Source: CAMCFD01 sp965661355 (GTDB taxonomy: Bacteria > Pseudomonadota > Alphaproteobacteria > Rickettsiales > UBA1997). From it: DNA of 57,994 bases. The position numbers and the translations under genes are program-made. This document shows positions 1-8,260 of this stretch, in pieces. The DNA lies in NCBI GenBank assembly GCA_965661355.1, contig CBFIDI010000003.1, forward strand, positions 1-57,994. The letters run 5' to 3'. Each line of letters begins with the position of its first letter. Positions within the stretch are counted from its first letter, which is position 1. The notes beneath the pieces are model-generated. The model made no database searches. It saw only the letters and a program-made list of their open reading frames with translations, and had not been told where the DNA came from.

Positions 1-294
1 GAAGCAAATCTCGATGCAAAAGCCTAAATGTTAAACCTGACCTTTAAATTCAGATTTATACAGAATATGCGCCTAGATTTTTATAGTGATTTATTGCTAA
101 AGAAAATAAAGTTTTTATGCAGCCCTAAAGATGGAAAATAGCATTAGATAGCCATTAGAAGATTGGGATGATAATATGTAAATTCATCCATTGTAAATTG
201 AAAATGACATTATTACATTGGTCAAAATCTAGAAAAATAAAGCTTAGTGAATTTGCGACTTTCTAGTATTAAAAATAGATTTGAATTTTACAAG
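1..294. other. non-coding edge of window
   Basis: No convincing coding frame, RNA or strong hairpin is seen between the window edge and the tonB stop codon. The stretch is AT-rich like the other spacers. It lies downstream of tonB, so it could hold its 3' untranslated region, but no stem with a T-run is evident. Confidence 0.5.
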
Positions 295-918
295 CTAGTT
301 TAAAACAAACTGAACTGGCACCTTAACATCGTAAATGTCATGAGCTGAAGATATGTTATTTACGGCGAATTTCCATCTTTTAATGGTGTTAAGGGCGGCG
401 TGATCTAAAGATTGAAAACCGCTTGACTCGCAAACAGAAACATTCAAGGCTTGACCATTTGAATTAACCTTAGCGCAAACACTAACTTTTCCTTGTTGGC
501 CGCGTCTTTTTGCGTTAATTGGATAAGAGGGGGCAGGATTGTTGACGGCGCCAATTTTGTAATGAACATTTCCAAGGTGACGCGCATTTTTGTCATGTTG
601 GCCATTGTCAGGCTTTGCTTTTGCTAAAATATCTTTTTTAATCAATGTTTTTCTGGCTTGTTTTTCTGGCTTTGAATTTCCAAAAAGGCTATCATTATTA
701 GATTTAGCGGTAATTAAGTTTTTATGTTGGCGTTTTGTAGTTTTTTTAGCTTCTTTGTTGCTAGCGGCGATCAAATTAACGGTTGTAATAACGCCAATAT
801 CCATTTTATTATTACCAACAGGAATATTGACTATCATTGCCACAGCTGGTGCCAAATGCAAAAAAACAGAAAGCGATATTATTGTTAATTTTTGATATTT
901 TTTGAACAAATTCTTCAT
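295..918 (-). CDS. tonB: Energy transducer TonB
   Basis: A 207-residue inner-membrane protein that passes proton-motive force from ExbB/ExbD to TonB-dependent outer-membrane receptors. One N-terminal membrane segment (about residues 11-31) carries the Ser/His pattern SVFLHL expected of TonB anchors. A long Lys/Asn-rich periplasmic linker (about 50-125) follows; it lacks the usual Pro-rich stretch. The C-terminal TonB fold (about 128-207) starts with the typical P-x-YP and contains SSGFQSLDHAALNTIKRWKF, a strong family signature. exbB and exbD are not in the window. The only TonB-dependent receptor here is the ZnuD-like gene at 49842. Overlapping Fur-like boxes upstream suggest iron control. 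The start at 918 puts the anchor correctly near the N terminus. Confidence 0.9.
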   Translation of the reverse strand: MKNLFKKYQKLTIISLSVFLHLAPAVAMIVNIPVGNNKMDIGVITTVNLIAASNKEAKKTTKRQHKNLITAKSNNDSLFGNSKPEKQARKTLIKKDILAKAKPDNGQHDKNARHLGNVHYKIGAVNNPAPSYPINAKRRGQQGKVSVCAKVNSNGQALNVSVCESSGFQSLDHAALNTIKRWKFAVNNISSAHDIYDVKVPVQFVLN

Positions 919-936
919 TTATTAATCTTTGGCTAT

Positions 937-1020
937 CTTATATCAAGCTGCGTTTTAAATGCTAATTTATCTGTTATAACTTGATTAAATAATCATTTAA
1001 AAGATGGCGCTTGGTATAAT
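937..1020. repeat. Palindromic intergenic repeat, family A
   Basis: The left arm (937-960) and right arm (995-1020) are imperfect inverted repeats; the right arm ends in GCGCTTGGTATAAT. The core TAATTTATCTGTTATAA (963-979) occurs exactly, inverted, at 25711-25727 in the element behind dnaK. The element lies between tonB and its Fur-like boxes, so it would be transcribed in the tonB leader. Confidence 0.55.
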
Positions 1021-1104
1021 TTATGATAATTGACCATAAATATTTTATTATTTATAGTCTTGCAAAATAATTATCGTAAATTTTTCTTCAAATGTCAAGT
1101 CTTT

Positions 1105-1137
1105 TGATAATAATTATTATTTTCATTATCATTATCA
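1105..1137. promoter_or_regulatory. Overlapping Fur-like boxes upstream of tonB
   Basis: TGATAATAATTATTA (1105-1119) differs from the 7-1-7 Fur consensus TGATAAT-n-ATTATCA at one position. On the other strand TGATAATGATAATGA (1137 to 1123) differs at two. The tandem GATAAT hexamers form one extended operator about 190 bp upstream of the tonB start. In alphaproteobacteria the same motif class can be bound by Fur or Mur, so the metal (iron or manganese) is inferred. The site also lies just past the stop of the 966-codon gene, so tonB is the natural target. Confidence 0.6.
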
Positions 1138-1161
1138 AATATTTAAACAAAGCTTTTCGAT

Positions 1162-4062
1162 TTATCTTGTCAAAGATGAAGATGCCGCCCCCACTTCAGG
1201 CAATTTTGGTTGCGACGGATTTACGCTTGGATCTTTTTCCTCATAAGATATATCTGGCAGCTTAAGACTGTTTTTGGCAGCGTTGTAAGCGGTGTTAGTT
1301 CTTTTTTTGGCATTTTTAGTTGTTAATAAAAATTTCGAGAAATAAATTATCCTGACTTTTTGTTTATCTTGATCTAAGAATTCTTTCTCAATTCCCAGAA
1401 TTCTTGGCTCTCCCTGTTTGATTTTTACTTCATACACTTTTCCATTTGTGGTCTTACCTATATATTTCACCCCATCGCTTCCAAACGCTTTGGCAAATTC
1501 GTTTTTTTGAAGGGCTTCTTTAAAATTCTTTTTAAAATCTCCGGCTTTATCAATTATTGATTCGGGGCAGAAGATTTTGTAAATCTCACCTTCGTGATTT
1601 ATTGATTGAAGGCTGTGTAAATCTACTTGAATACCATCTATTTTTAAGACATATTCTGTTTTCTGGGCCTGTGGTTTAGAAGTCTTTCTGGCGGAGCTTT
1701 GAAATAAATCTTTTTGCTGCCTTGCAATCAGGTTATTGTTGCTCTGTATAATTGTCTGTATTTCGAACTCGTTGATGTAAGGATCTAGTTTTTCGATTAA
1801 CCGCAATCTATCCTCTATGTCTAGTTCATCTTGTGGTTTATTTATATATTCAAGGTAGATTTTTAGTGGTATTTCTTTAGCGAGATCTGAATGTTCACGA
1901 ATTATGATTGCTATTTGTCGAATTGTATCTTCAGACCCATCATTGTCTGCTGATAAATATTGCAATTTAAATAACGAGTTTAAAAGACTTAGTTTTATTC
2001 TAGGGGTTTGTGTCTTTTTTATAGTTTTTTTGTGAATCTCTATGGAACTTGCAAGAGATTTATCTTTATAGCAATGTTGAGGACAGGCTTCGTTATATGT
2101 AAGATGGTTGCGAAAGCCAAATGCTGCCTGTAAATTACGAAAATCAATATCTTCTTGCGTTGGTCGATATTCCGAGATTCCCTTATCAAGATAAGACAAG
2201 AATACGCTTTTTGATAAATCTAAATTTTGGGTAAATGATATTGACGACAGGTAAAGATCTGGATACGCACCAGAAAGAAAATCTGGATTGATTGAAGATA
2301 ACTCTTCTTCGCAGACTTGATATTTTTTTTCTTGATTTTTTGTGAATAAGTTTTGTTTTGCAAAAAGCAATGCGAATTCTAGATTAATATCTTCCTTGAC
2401 AAATTTACTAAACCCTTCTTTTGTAAGAAGTTGGTAAATTACCAAAAATCTACTCAGTCGTAATTTTTCTTCTATTGGCGAAGACGCTTCTTTAGATAAT
2501 ATTTCGATTGCCAATTGCAAAAATTGTAATTTTTTCTCTTCATCCTCAAAATTGGCTAATACGGATCCAAATTTTTTTAAGGATTCGCTATTATTATTTA
2601 TTGCGTAATCTGTTAAAAATCCTATTATATTGTGATCGTTTTTTTCGCTTCCTGCGTTGATTGCATAATTGGCAAAAATTTCTGCCAATTCTTTTCTTTT
2701 CGATGATGTCACATCTCTTTGTTCTTGAATATATTGGGTTGCTTTGTAATAAAAAAGGCAATTATTTAAATGGCTTATCAACAATTTTAGTTCTTCTCGA
2801 CCACTTGCCTGATAACATTCTTCATTTTCTTTTGCAAGGTTAATGGCTAGTTCTATTGCTTTAAAAAAACCAGAAGTAATAATGGTGCCAATTTTATCAC
2901 CCACCGCTTCTTTTTCTCTTGAGGTTATGTCTATTACTAATTGAGATATGTTTAATACAGGATCATAATTTTCCTGCGGATTAAGCAAAAATATATTTTT
3001 TTCATTAAATTTATCAGAAAACAATTCCTTTAATTTATAAAAAACATGCAGAGTATTAATGAAATTTTTGGCGAACTGAATTTCTTGAGTAAGTTTTTCG
3101 TGGTCATATGGTTCGTTAGCGATAATTTTGAAAAATTTATCTTTAATGCTCAATAATAAAGCCTCTCGATGCTTAAAAAATATTTCAATTGTTGACTTGT
3201 AAATTTCCGCTATGAGATTTGCATTAATTTCATCAACTTTACTTTGATTTTGATGCACTTGACGCAGAAAGTCTTCAAATTTTGGCGTAAGTTCGAAAAG
3301 CATCTCCAGCTCTTTTTCATCGGCGTATTTATCACTGATGACGCTTATATCTTCTATTCCTTGATATATATCAAATTCCTTATTTGGCATTTTCTTTTCT
3401 TGATCTTCGGCGCGACCTTGATTAACTCTCTTCGATTTTTCTTTAAGATCAACAATTTCTGATGTTAGAAAAGTTAGCTTTCTCAAAATTTCGTCGATAT
3501 CAATTTCTTTCTGACCCCTTAGTTCTTGAGCTATTGAATTTATTTGGTAATAAAGCTCTTTATCGTCAACAAAGATATCATTTGGAAATTTCGCATTATA
3601 TTTCTCGTAAATATATTGTGCAAAAACTGAAGTCAGGCCACAATTGTCTGCATCCATTATGGCAATATCTTTTCCTTGTTCAATCTTGATATATTTATTT
3701 TCATTGCATGATATTACTGCATTGGGGAAGGTGTTTTTTAATATATCTTCAATTAATTCTTTGCGTTCTTGTGCGCCACTATTATGATATAAAGAATCGA
3801 AAATTGCATATTCAACACCCGATTCCGTTTGTGTTAAGTCTAGTAAAATAAAGTGACCACTATGTTCGACAATATAAGTGCCATATTCTTCGGCGCTTTC
3901 TTGTGCCTTTTTTATAACATTTGGCAAATATTCTTCAGGAATTAGATCAGTAGTAATTGAAGAATTGTGAAAATTTTTTTGAGAAAATTTTTGCATCAGA
4001 TTCGTTATCAAATCTATTCCAATCGACCCCTCTTGCGGTATTGGTTGAGATAAATTTAGCAT
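1162..4062 (-). CDS. Large protein with N-terminal CE-clan (Ulp1/YopJ-like) cysteine protease domain, putative effector
   Basis: A 966-residue protein with no signal peptide or membrane segment. Residues about 60-150 show the order of a CE-clan (C48/C55) protease: His70 in HSGHFILLDL, Asp89 in YAIFDSLY, and Cys141-Gly142 in MDADNCGLTS. Such enzymes in intracellular bacteria act as deubiquitinases, deSUMOylases or acetyltransferases on host proteins. The middle (about 180-800) is Lys/Glu/Leu-rich and looks all-helical. Residues about 858-931 resemble the RelE/HigB (Gp49-like) fold, with VYEVKI, PRILGI and KVRIIYFSKF followed by a Lys-rich helix. The tail is Ser/Pro-rich and ends SSSLTR. It stands alone, in an accessory-like setting between tonB and a recombinase patch. 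The protease call rests on motif order; the oxyanion Gln is not obvious, and the target is unknown. Confidence 0.6.
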   Translation of the reverse strand: MLNLSQPIPQEGSIGIDLITNLMQKFSQKNFHNSSITTDLIPEEYLPNVIKKAQESAEEYGTYIVEHSGHFILLDLTQTESGVEYAIFDSLYHNSGAQERKELIEDILKNTFPNAVISCNENKYIKIEQGKDIAIMDADNCGLTSVFAQYIYEKYNAKFPNDIFVDDKELYYQINSIAQELRGQKEIDIDEILRKLTFLTSEIVDLKEKSKRVNQGRAEDQEKKMPNKEFDIYQGIEDISVISDKYADEKELEMLFELTPKFEDFLRQVHQNQSKVDEINANLIAEIYKSTIEIFFKHREALLLSIKDKFFKIIANEPYDHEKLTQEIQFAKNFINTLHVFYKLKELFSDKFNEKNIFLLNPQENYDPVLNISQLVIDITSREKEAVGDKIGTIITSGFFKAIELAINLAKENEECYQASGREELKLLISHLNNCLFYYKATQYIQEQRDVTSSKRKELAEIFANYAINAGSEKNDHNIIGFLTDYAINNNSESLKKFGSVLANFEDEEKKLQFLQLAIEILSKEASSPIEEKLRLSRFLVIYQLLTKEGFSKFVKEDINLEFALLFAKQNLFTKNQEKKYQVCEEELSSINPDFLSGAYPDLYLSSISFTQNLDLSKSVFLSYLDKGISEYRPTQEDIDFRNLQAAFGFRNHLTYNEACPQHCYKDKSLASSIEIHKKTIKKTQTPRIKLSLLNSLFKLQYLSADNDGSEDTIRQIAIIIREHSDLAKEIPLKIYLEYINKPQDELDIEDRLRLIEKLDPYINEFEIQTIIQSNNNLIARQQKDLFQSSARKTSKPQAQKTEYVLKIDGIQVDLHSLQSINHEGEIYKIFCPESIIDKAGDFKKNFKEALQKNEFAKAFGSDGVKYIGKTTNGKVYEVKIKQGEPRILGIEKEFLDQDKQKVRIIYFSKFLLTTKNAKKRTNTAYNAAKNSLKLPDISYEEKDPSVNPSQPKLPEVGAASSSLTR

Positions 4063-4148
4063 AACTTATTTACAAATTTGAGTTTATATTTGCGTGATGA
4101 TAATATAGATAGAGGTAATTTGCAATAGGTGGCTTTGTTTCATAAGAA

Positions 4149-4238
4149 GACTATTGGTTGCAACTGCCTATGGTTGAAAAGCTTCGAAGATTTATAATAT
4201 TTCTATGGCGTTCAATTTATCTATATTAACCAATAGTC
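4149..4238. repeat. 11-bp perfect inverted repeat, 68-bp spacer
   Basis: GACTATTGGTT (4149-4159) and AACCAATAGTC (4228-4238) are perfect inverted repeats in the divergent region between the 966-codon gene (start 4062) and the 86-codon gene (start 4253). The arms could bound a small miniature element or serve as a paired operator. The right arm ends 14 bp before the 86-codon start. Confidence 0.5.
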
Positions 4239-4252
4239 AAAACAAAAATTAA

Positions 4253-4513
4253 ATGCATGAATTTAATTTGGTTTATTTGCGCAGAAGGGTTTTTGCAATA
4301 TTTGGAGTTATTGGGGTATTTGGTTATTTGGTTTATTTATCCGGTTCTTTGTTCAGTCATTCCTATGCTTTCCCAATATTTATTGCGTTAATTGGTTTAG
4401 GAATTATTTTTCTGGGCATTAAATATCAAAAGAATAAGGCCGAGATTCACCTTGTAATTGAGAGTTGTTTTCCAGACTTTTTGTTGAAGTGGAGACCTGA
4501 CGAAAGAGCTTAA
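4253..4513 (+). CDS. Small two-helix membrane protein, unknown function
   Basis: An 86-residue frame not assigned to a family. Two hydrophobic segments (about residues 13-31 and 38-55) are joined by a short polar loop. A basic N-terminal stretch (YLRRR) precedes the first helix, so a hairpin with both termini in the cytoplasm is likely. The C-terminal 30 residues are polar. An intrinsic-terminator-like hairpin lies 84 bp downstream. It is divergent from the putative effector gene; any functional link is speculation. Confidence is moderate because the hydrophobic pattern is orderly but no homologue is recognised. Confidence 0.5.
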   Translation: MHEFNLVYLRRRVFAIFGVIGVFGYLVYLSGSLFSHSYAFPIFIALIGLGIIFLGIKYQKNKAEIHLVIESCFPDFLLKWRPDERA

Positions 4514-4865
4514 GATTCACTAAGTCTTAATCCTTGAAGTTTAAAATATCAAGCTTTACAAAATACTTCATTAAATCACAAACCTAAAATTTACGCTAAA
4601 AAAGCCTTTTGAAGAGCTTTTTTATATGATTCCTTAGAAATATTGTAAATCTCAAACTTTAAGAAGTGCAATAACTCGAAAAATGATGAGAAGTGATAAA
4701 TCTTCGCTTTACATCTCGGCTTTGGCGCAAAATATGAGGCAAAAAGATGTTGGCGTTATCATTTCAAGCTATGGCAAAATCCTCGAAAATTAAAGGACTA
4801 AAATTTTAAAAAGTTTTGAGTTAGAATAAGAGTGTTAATATTAAAAATGTAATGAAAATTATGAA
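4514..4865. other. Spacer with a terminator-like hairpin and a possible 35-codon frame
   Basis: Besides the hairpin at 4597-4624, the stretch holds a short frame at 4686-4793 (+) whose product would begin MRSDKSSLYISALAQNMRQK and end GKILEN. It is coding-like in composition but not recognised. It may be the 3' remnant of a gene broken when the neighbouring recombinase module arrived. No copy of the tRNA-Gln 3' end, as expected for a left attachment site, was found here. Confidence 0.3.
4597..4624 (+). terminator. Hairpin with T-run
   Basis: A 9-bp perfect stem, TAAAAAAGC/GCTTTTTTA, encloses a 10-nt loop. The descending T-rich arm makes it terminator-like, although the stem is GC-poor. It would end transcription of the 86-codon gene. 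Confidence 0.4.
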
Positions 4866-5735
4866 ATGAATAAATTTATCAACAACATTAACGAGGCCTT
4901 CCCCCTGTGGAAGGAATTGGACGACGAAACTAAGATTTTAAGTTACATTGAGTTTGTTTTATATTTAGTTAAGCCCACAAGGTGGAATGTTAGACTGTCG
5001 AGATTAATTTCGTTAGATCAAGATAAACTTGCGAAAATTCAAAATGTAGCGCTAGAGTTACATAAAGGCCTTAATATTTGGAAAAGATTGTCTCAGGGGA
5101 CAGTAGAAAGTTATATAAATTTACCCAAGACTATTGATGATAGGGGCAAGGAAATTACAGAAAAAGATGAGGAGACTGGCAAAGAATTTAAGAGGCTAAA
5201 TAAGTTCAAGGGCAGGGATCTACTATACAACTCATTCAATATACACCATATAAGAATTGATGACACGCAGGGTAAGAAAATAAACCTGTTTGATGAAGAG
5301 GTGCATTTTGTGAAGCGTAAACAAAACGAGCTACTTTTTGCTATGTTTGACGATCGTTTCTCAACCGTGTATTTCTTGGATATCTTAAAGCATGATGATT
5401 TATACAAATATAGTAAGTTATTAAATATTATAAATAGTGAGGGGTTTCCCAGTCCCTATCAAGACTTTGGTTATGATGCAGTTGGTTTAAAGAATGGATT
5501 TACTGATAATGAATTCAAAAAGCTTCTTTTTAGTGGGGGGTCAATGATTTTTGAAGCAGGAGGGCGTCACGTTATTCCATTAAATATGACTACAGTATCT
5601 GGCTTTACCGATAAAGTGATTAATCATATATATGCCCCCATAAAAAGACAAGAATTTAATATTACCTTGCCTGCTGATTTTATATATCCAAATCAGATGT
5701 TTAGTGAATTTTATCAACTAAATTTTCAATCATGA
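4866..5735 (+). CDS. Uncharacterised protein coupled to a serine recombinase
   Basis: A 289-residue soluble protein that cannot be named. The core reads LLYNSFNIHHIRI (about 119-131), then ELLFAMFDD and YFLDILKHDD. An IHH-x-R/H followed by LLFA-x-x-DD and a hydrophobic-D-x-x-x-H pattern is reminiscent, from memory, of a family of uncharacterised bacterial proteins, but this is unverified. The C-terminal third has a Gly-rich segment (FSGGSMIFEAGGRH) and an aromatic-rich end. Its stop overlaps the recombinase start as ATGA (5732-5735), so the two are translationally coupled and probably moved together. It could be cargo (toxin or defence-type) or a recombination accessory factor. Confidence 0.6.
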   Translation: MNKFINNINEAFPLWKELDDETKILSYIEFVLYLVKPTRWNVRLSRLISLDQDKLAKIQNVALELHKGLNIWKRLSQGTVESYINLPKTIDDRGKEITEKDEETGKEFKRLNKFKGRDLLYNSFNIHHIRIDDTQGKKINLFDEEVHFVKRKQNELLFAMFDDRFSTVYFLDILKHDDLYKYSKLLNIINSEGFPSPYQDFGYDAVGLKNGFTDNEFKKLLFSGGSMIFEAGGRHVIPLNMTTVSGFTDKVINHIYAPIKRQEFNITLPADFIYPNQMFSEFYQLNFQS

Positions 5736-7243
5736 AAGCCATAATATTCGCCCGAGTATCAACCGCAGAACAAGAGCAAGAAGGTCATTCAATTGAAGCT
5801 CAAATCAACAAGCTTCGAGACTATTGCCATAAACAAAGCCTTGAAATCATCAAAGAATATGAAGTGGTCGAAAGCTCAACAAGGGGAGAGCGACCAGAAT
5901 TTCATAAAATGATTGATTTCGTTAATAGTCAAAAAGGCACAATCGCCCTAGTGTGCGATAAAGTTGATCGCTTGCAAAGAGGATTCACTGAATTACCAAT
6001 TCTTGATAAACTCCGCAAAGAAAACAAACTAATTCTTCATTTTCTTGACATAGGGAGGCTTGATAGCGAATCAAACAGTCAACAAATATCATTTTATCAA
6101 ATGTCGGTTGTTATGGCTAATGCTTACACTAATGCAATCTCTGACAATGTAAAAAGAAGTCTGCTTCACAAATTAAATAGTGGTGAATGTATAAGAATGG
6201 CTCCACTTGGTTATTTAAACATAAAAGACTCAAATGGCAAATCAGATGTCATAATTGACCAAGAACGAGCTTATTTAATTAAAGAAATGTTCGAAATGTA
6301 TGCAACTGGCGCATTCTCATTATCAGACCTCGCCAAATTCACCAAAGAAAAAAACCTAACCAACATTTTCCACAAAGGCGAATCAAAACCAATTGCCAAA
6401 AGCGTAATTTGCAATATCCTAAAAAACCCGTTTTATTATGGCCAACAATATGTCAAAAAAACCAACCAACTTTATCCACATAAATATCCGCCAATTATCT
6501 CAGAAGAAATTTTCAACGAGTGCCAAAGAATCAACTTACTTCGCTCACAGCAAAACAACCGAATCCAAGCAATTCAATCCTCAAAGAAAGAATTTGTTTT
6601 CAAAAGCCTAATTAAATGCGCTATAACAGGCCGCACAGTTTCATCAGACAGAAAAGAAGCCAAAACCAACAAAAACACTTATCTCATCACTTGGAACCCA
6701 AAAAACCCAAGCAAAAAACTCTATATCCCCGAAAATGATGTTTTAAAACAAGTTTCGCAAGTTTTTAAATCAATCGCTGTGCCAGAAGAAATGCTTGAAG
6801 AAATCACCAATCATTTGCAAAAATCGCATAAGGCAGAAAAGGAATTTCACAAACATAAAATTGAAGCTTTAAGAAAAGAGGAAGATTTAATCCAGACCAA
6901 AACCAATCGCTTACTTGATTTATATCTTGAAAAATCAATAACCCAAGAAGTTTACGAAAATAAAAGTGCAGAATTGAAAACAAGACTTGCCAAACTAAAA
7001 ACAGAAAAAACCCTTTATGATAAAGCTGATAATGACTTCAAAACCACGGTAATCACCGCATTTCGACTTGCCAATAAAGCAAATCAACTTTTCGAAAGTT
7101 CGAAAACCACCGAAAAACGCCAATTAATCAATTTCGTTTTTTCGAACCTAACTTTAAGAGGCACAAAGCTAGAATTTACGCTACGCAAACCCTTCGACAT
7201 GATGGTGAATTTGAAGAACTGTTCAGACTGGCTGGGACGGTAG
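5732..7243 (+). CDS. Large serine recombinase (resolvase/invertase family)
   Basis: A 503-residue site-specific DNA recombinase. The N-terminal resolvase domain (about 1-150) has the catalytic Ser10 in FARVSTAEQEQEGHSIEAQ and the later Arg-rich ERPEFHKM segment. A Recombinase domain follows (about 165-270; GYLNIKD, then NILKNPFYYGQ). Where most large serine recombinases have a Cys4 zinc ribbon, this one shows only one clear Cys (IKCAITGRTVSS), so zinc binding may be lost. A coiled coil (about 365-430) and a short C-terminal domain complete it. The coding strand is unusually A/C-rich, poor in G and T compared with neighbours, which suggests recent acquisition. The last five codons lie in the 3' end of the convergent tRNA-Gln gene. 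It starts in an ATGA overlap with the upstream gene. Confidence 0.9.
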   Translation: MKAIIFARVSTAEQEQEGHSIEAQINKLRDYCHKQSLEIIKEYEVVESSTRGERPEFHKMIDFVNSQKGTIALVCDKVDRLQRGFTELPILDKLRKENKLILHFLDIGRLDSESNSQQISFYQMSVVMANAYTNAISDNVKRSLLHKLNSGECIRMAPLGYLNIKDSNGKSDVIIDQERAYLIKEMFEMYATGAFSLSDLAKFTKEKNLTNIFHKGESKPIAKSVICNILKNPFYYGQQYVKKTNQLYPHKYPPIISEEIFNECQRINLLRSQQNNRIQAIQSSKKEFVFKSLIKCAITGRTVSSDRKEAKTNKNTYLITWNPKNPSKKLYIPENDVLKQVSQVFKSIAVPEEMLEEITNHLQKSHKAEKEFHKHKIEALRKEEDLIQTKTNRLLDLYLEKSITQEVYENKSAELKTRLAKLKTEKTLYDKADNDFKTTVITAFRLANKANQLFESSKTTEKRQLINFVFSNLTLRGTKLEFTLRKPFDMMVNLKNCSDWLGR

Positions 7244-7303
7244 GATTCGAACCTACGCATGGCGGAACCAAAATCCGCTGCCTTACCGCTTGGCCACGTC
7301 CCA
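7229..7303 (-). tRNA. tRNA-Gln (anticodon TTG)
   Basis: Read on the minus strand from 7303: the acceptor TGGGACG pairs with CGTCCCA (7233-7239 complement). The discriminator is G and CCA is encoded (7229-7231). The anticodon arm GCGGA-TTTTGGT-TCCGC gives anticodon TTG, and the T arm contains GGTTCGAATCC. All arms appear intact. The 3' end overlaps the last codons of the serine recombinase on the opposite strand, typical of integration beside a tRNA gene. Confidence 0.93.
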
Positions 7304-7861
7304 ATGATGTGCTTTGACGAATATTTAGAATTTGCAAGAAGCTGCAAAGTCCGTTTCTTGAAATCAAGAATATCATATTACTCAATTTTTGTCAAGAAAA
7401 AAGCTAAATTCTATTTTTGTTTTTGATATTTTGTCAAAAAAACTCTAAACAAATTGATTATTGCTTTAAAGACAATTCTCAAAAAAATGCTTTAAATTAA
7501 CTTGGCTCGACCTATTTCTCTTTCAAGACATTACACTAAGCCCCGCCTTTAAGTGTCAAATTATTTGGCCCTAAATTAGCGTATAAAAATGCGGCTTGAT
7601 ATAATGTTTTTGCTTAAAATCTAGGCTAAAAAAGTAAAGTTTAATAGGTTAATTATGTCAATCATATTCTATAAAAACATAATTGATATTTAGAGTCATT
7701 AATAAAATCGCTTATTATAATTTTGTAAGCACTTTTGCAGAATCCAGACCAAGATCTTGCTGTTTCTGACAATTAACCCGGAGATTTTGAAGATTTTATA
7801 TAATTGACTTATTTGAAAAATACGATATAATTGCGTCGTTAGTAATTAAATTATTAAAAAG
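7304..7861. other. Spacer with a partial palindromic repeat
   Basis: No gene is seen. Around 7540-7604 the sequence carries CCCCGCCTTTAA and later GCGGCTTGATATAAT, resembling the ends of family A repeats (compare the inverse AATTTAAAGGCGGGGTTT near 31060-31077). The rest is low-complexity AT-rich DNA leading to the pntA part 2 start. Confidence 0.4.
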
Positions 7862-8245
7862 ATGATAGAAATAGCCAATTCTTCTAAAAATATCGAAATT
7901 GACTATAACCAAGCGGTTCAACAAATTTGTTCAATTTGTGAAAATTTTTCGGCCACATCTTCAAATGTCTTTGCTGTAACTTTTGCAATTTTTATTTTAT
8001 CTTGTTTTGTTGGATATTTTGTTGTTTGGCGCGTCACCCCAGCTTTGCACGCGCCATTAATGGCCGTCACTAATGCTGTTTCTGGTGTTATATTAGTTGG
8101 CGCAATTGTTGCTCTGGGCAAGTTTGAAGGCGGAGTTTCTGTTGTTGGTGTTCTAAGTTTTTCGGCCATTATAATTGCCAGCATCAACATTTTTGGTGGG
8201 TTTTTTGTTACTTATCGCATGCTTGAAATGTTTAAAAAAAGATAA
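7862..8245 (+). CDS. pntAB: NAD(P) transhydrogenase alpha subunit, part 2 (membrane)
   Basis: A 127-residue membrane subunit of the proton-translocating transhydrogenase that reduces NADP+ with NADH. The signature region VWRVTPALHAPLMAVTNAVS (about residues 57-76) is diagnostic, flanked by three to four hydrophobic helices (about 37-56, 73-92, 97-120). Alphaproteobacteria commonly split PntA into a soluble NAD-binding protein and this membrane piece. Here the partner genes (pntA part 1 and pntB) are absent from the window, so the gene is an orphan. It converges on rnpA with 15 bp between stop codons. Gene naming of the split subunit varies. Confidence 0.9.
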   Translation: MIEIANSSKNIEIDYNQAVQQICSICENFSATSSNVFAVTFAIFILSCFVGYFVVWRVTPALHAPLMAVTNAVSGVILVGAIVALGKFEGGVSVVGVLSFSAIIIASINIFGGFFVTYRMLEMFKKR

Positions 8246-8260
8246 TCCAACTAAGCCAAG

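Noticed and set aside
590..895. Open frame on the plus strand across tonB
   Set aside because: It is antisense to a well-supported TonB and shows no family signal.
4514..4865. Left attachment site of the recombinase element
   Set aside because: No copy of the tRNA-Gln 3' end was found here or elsewhere in the first 7 kb.
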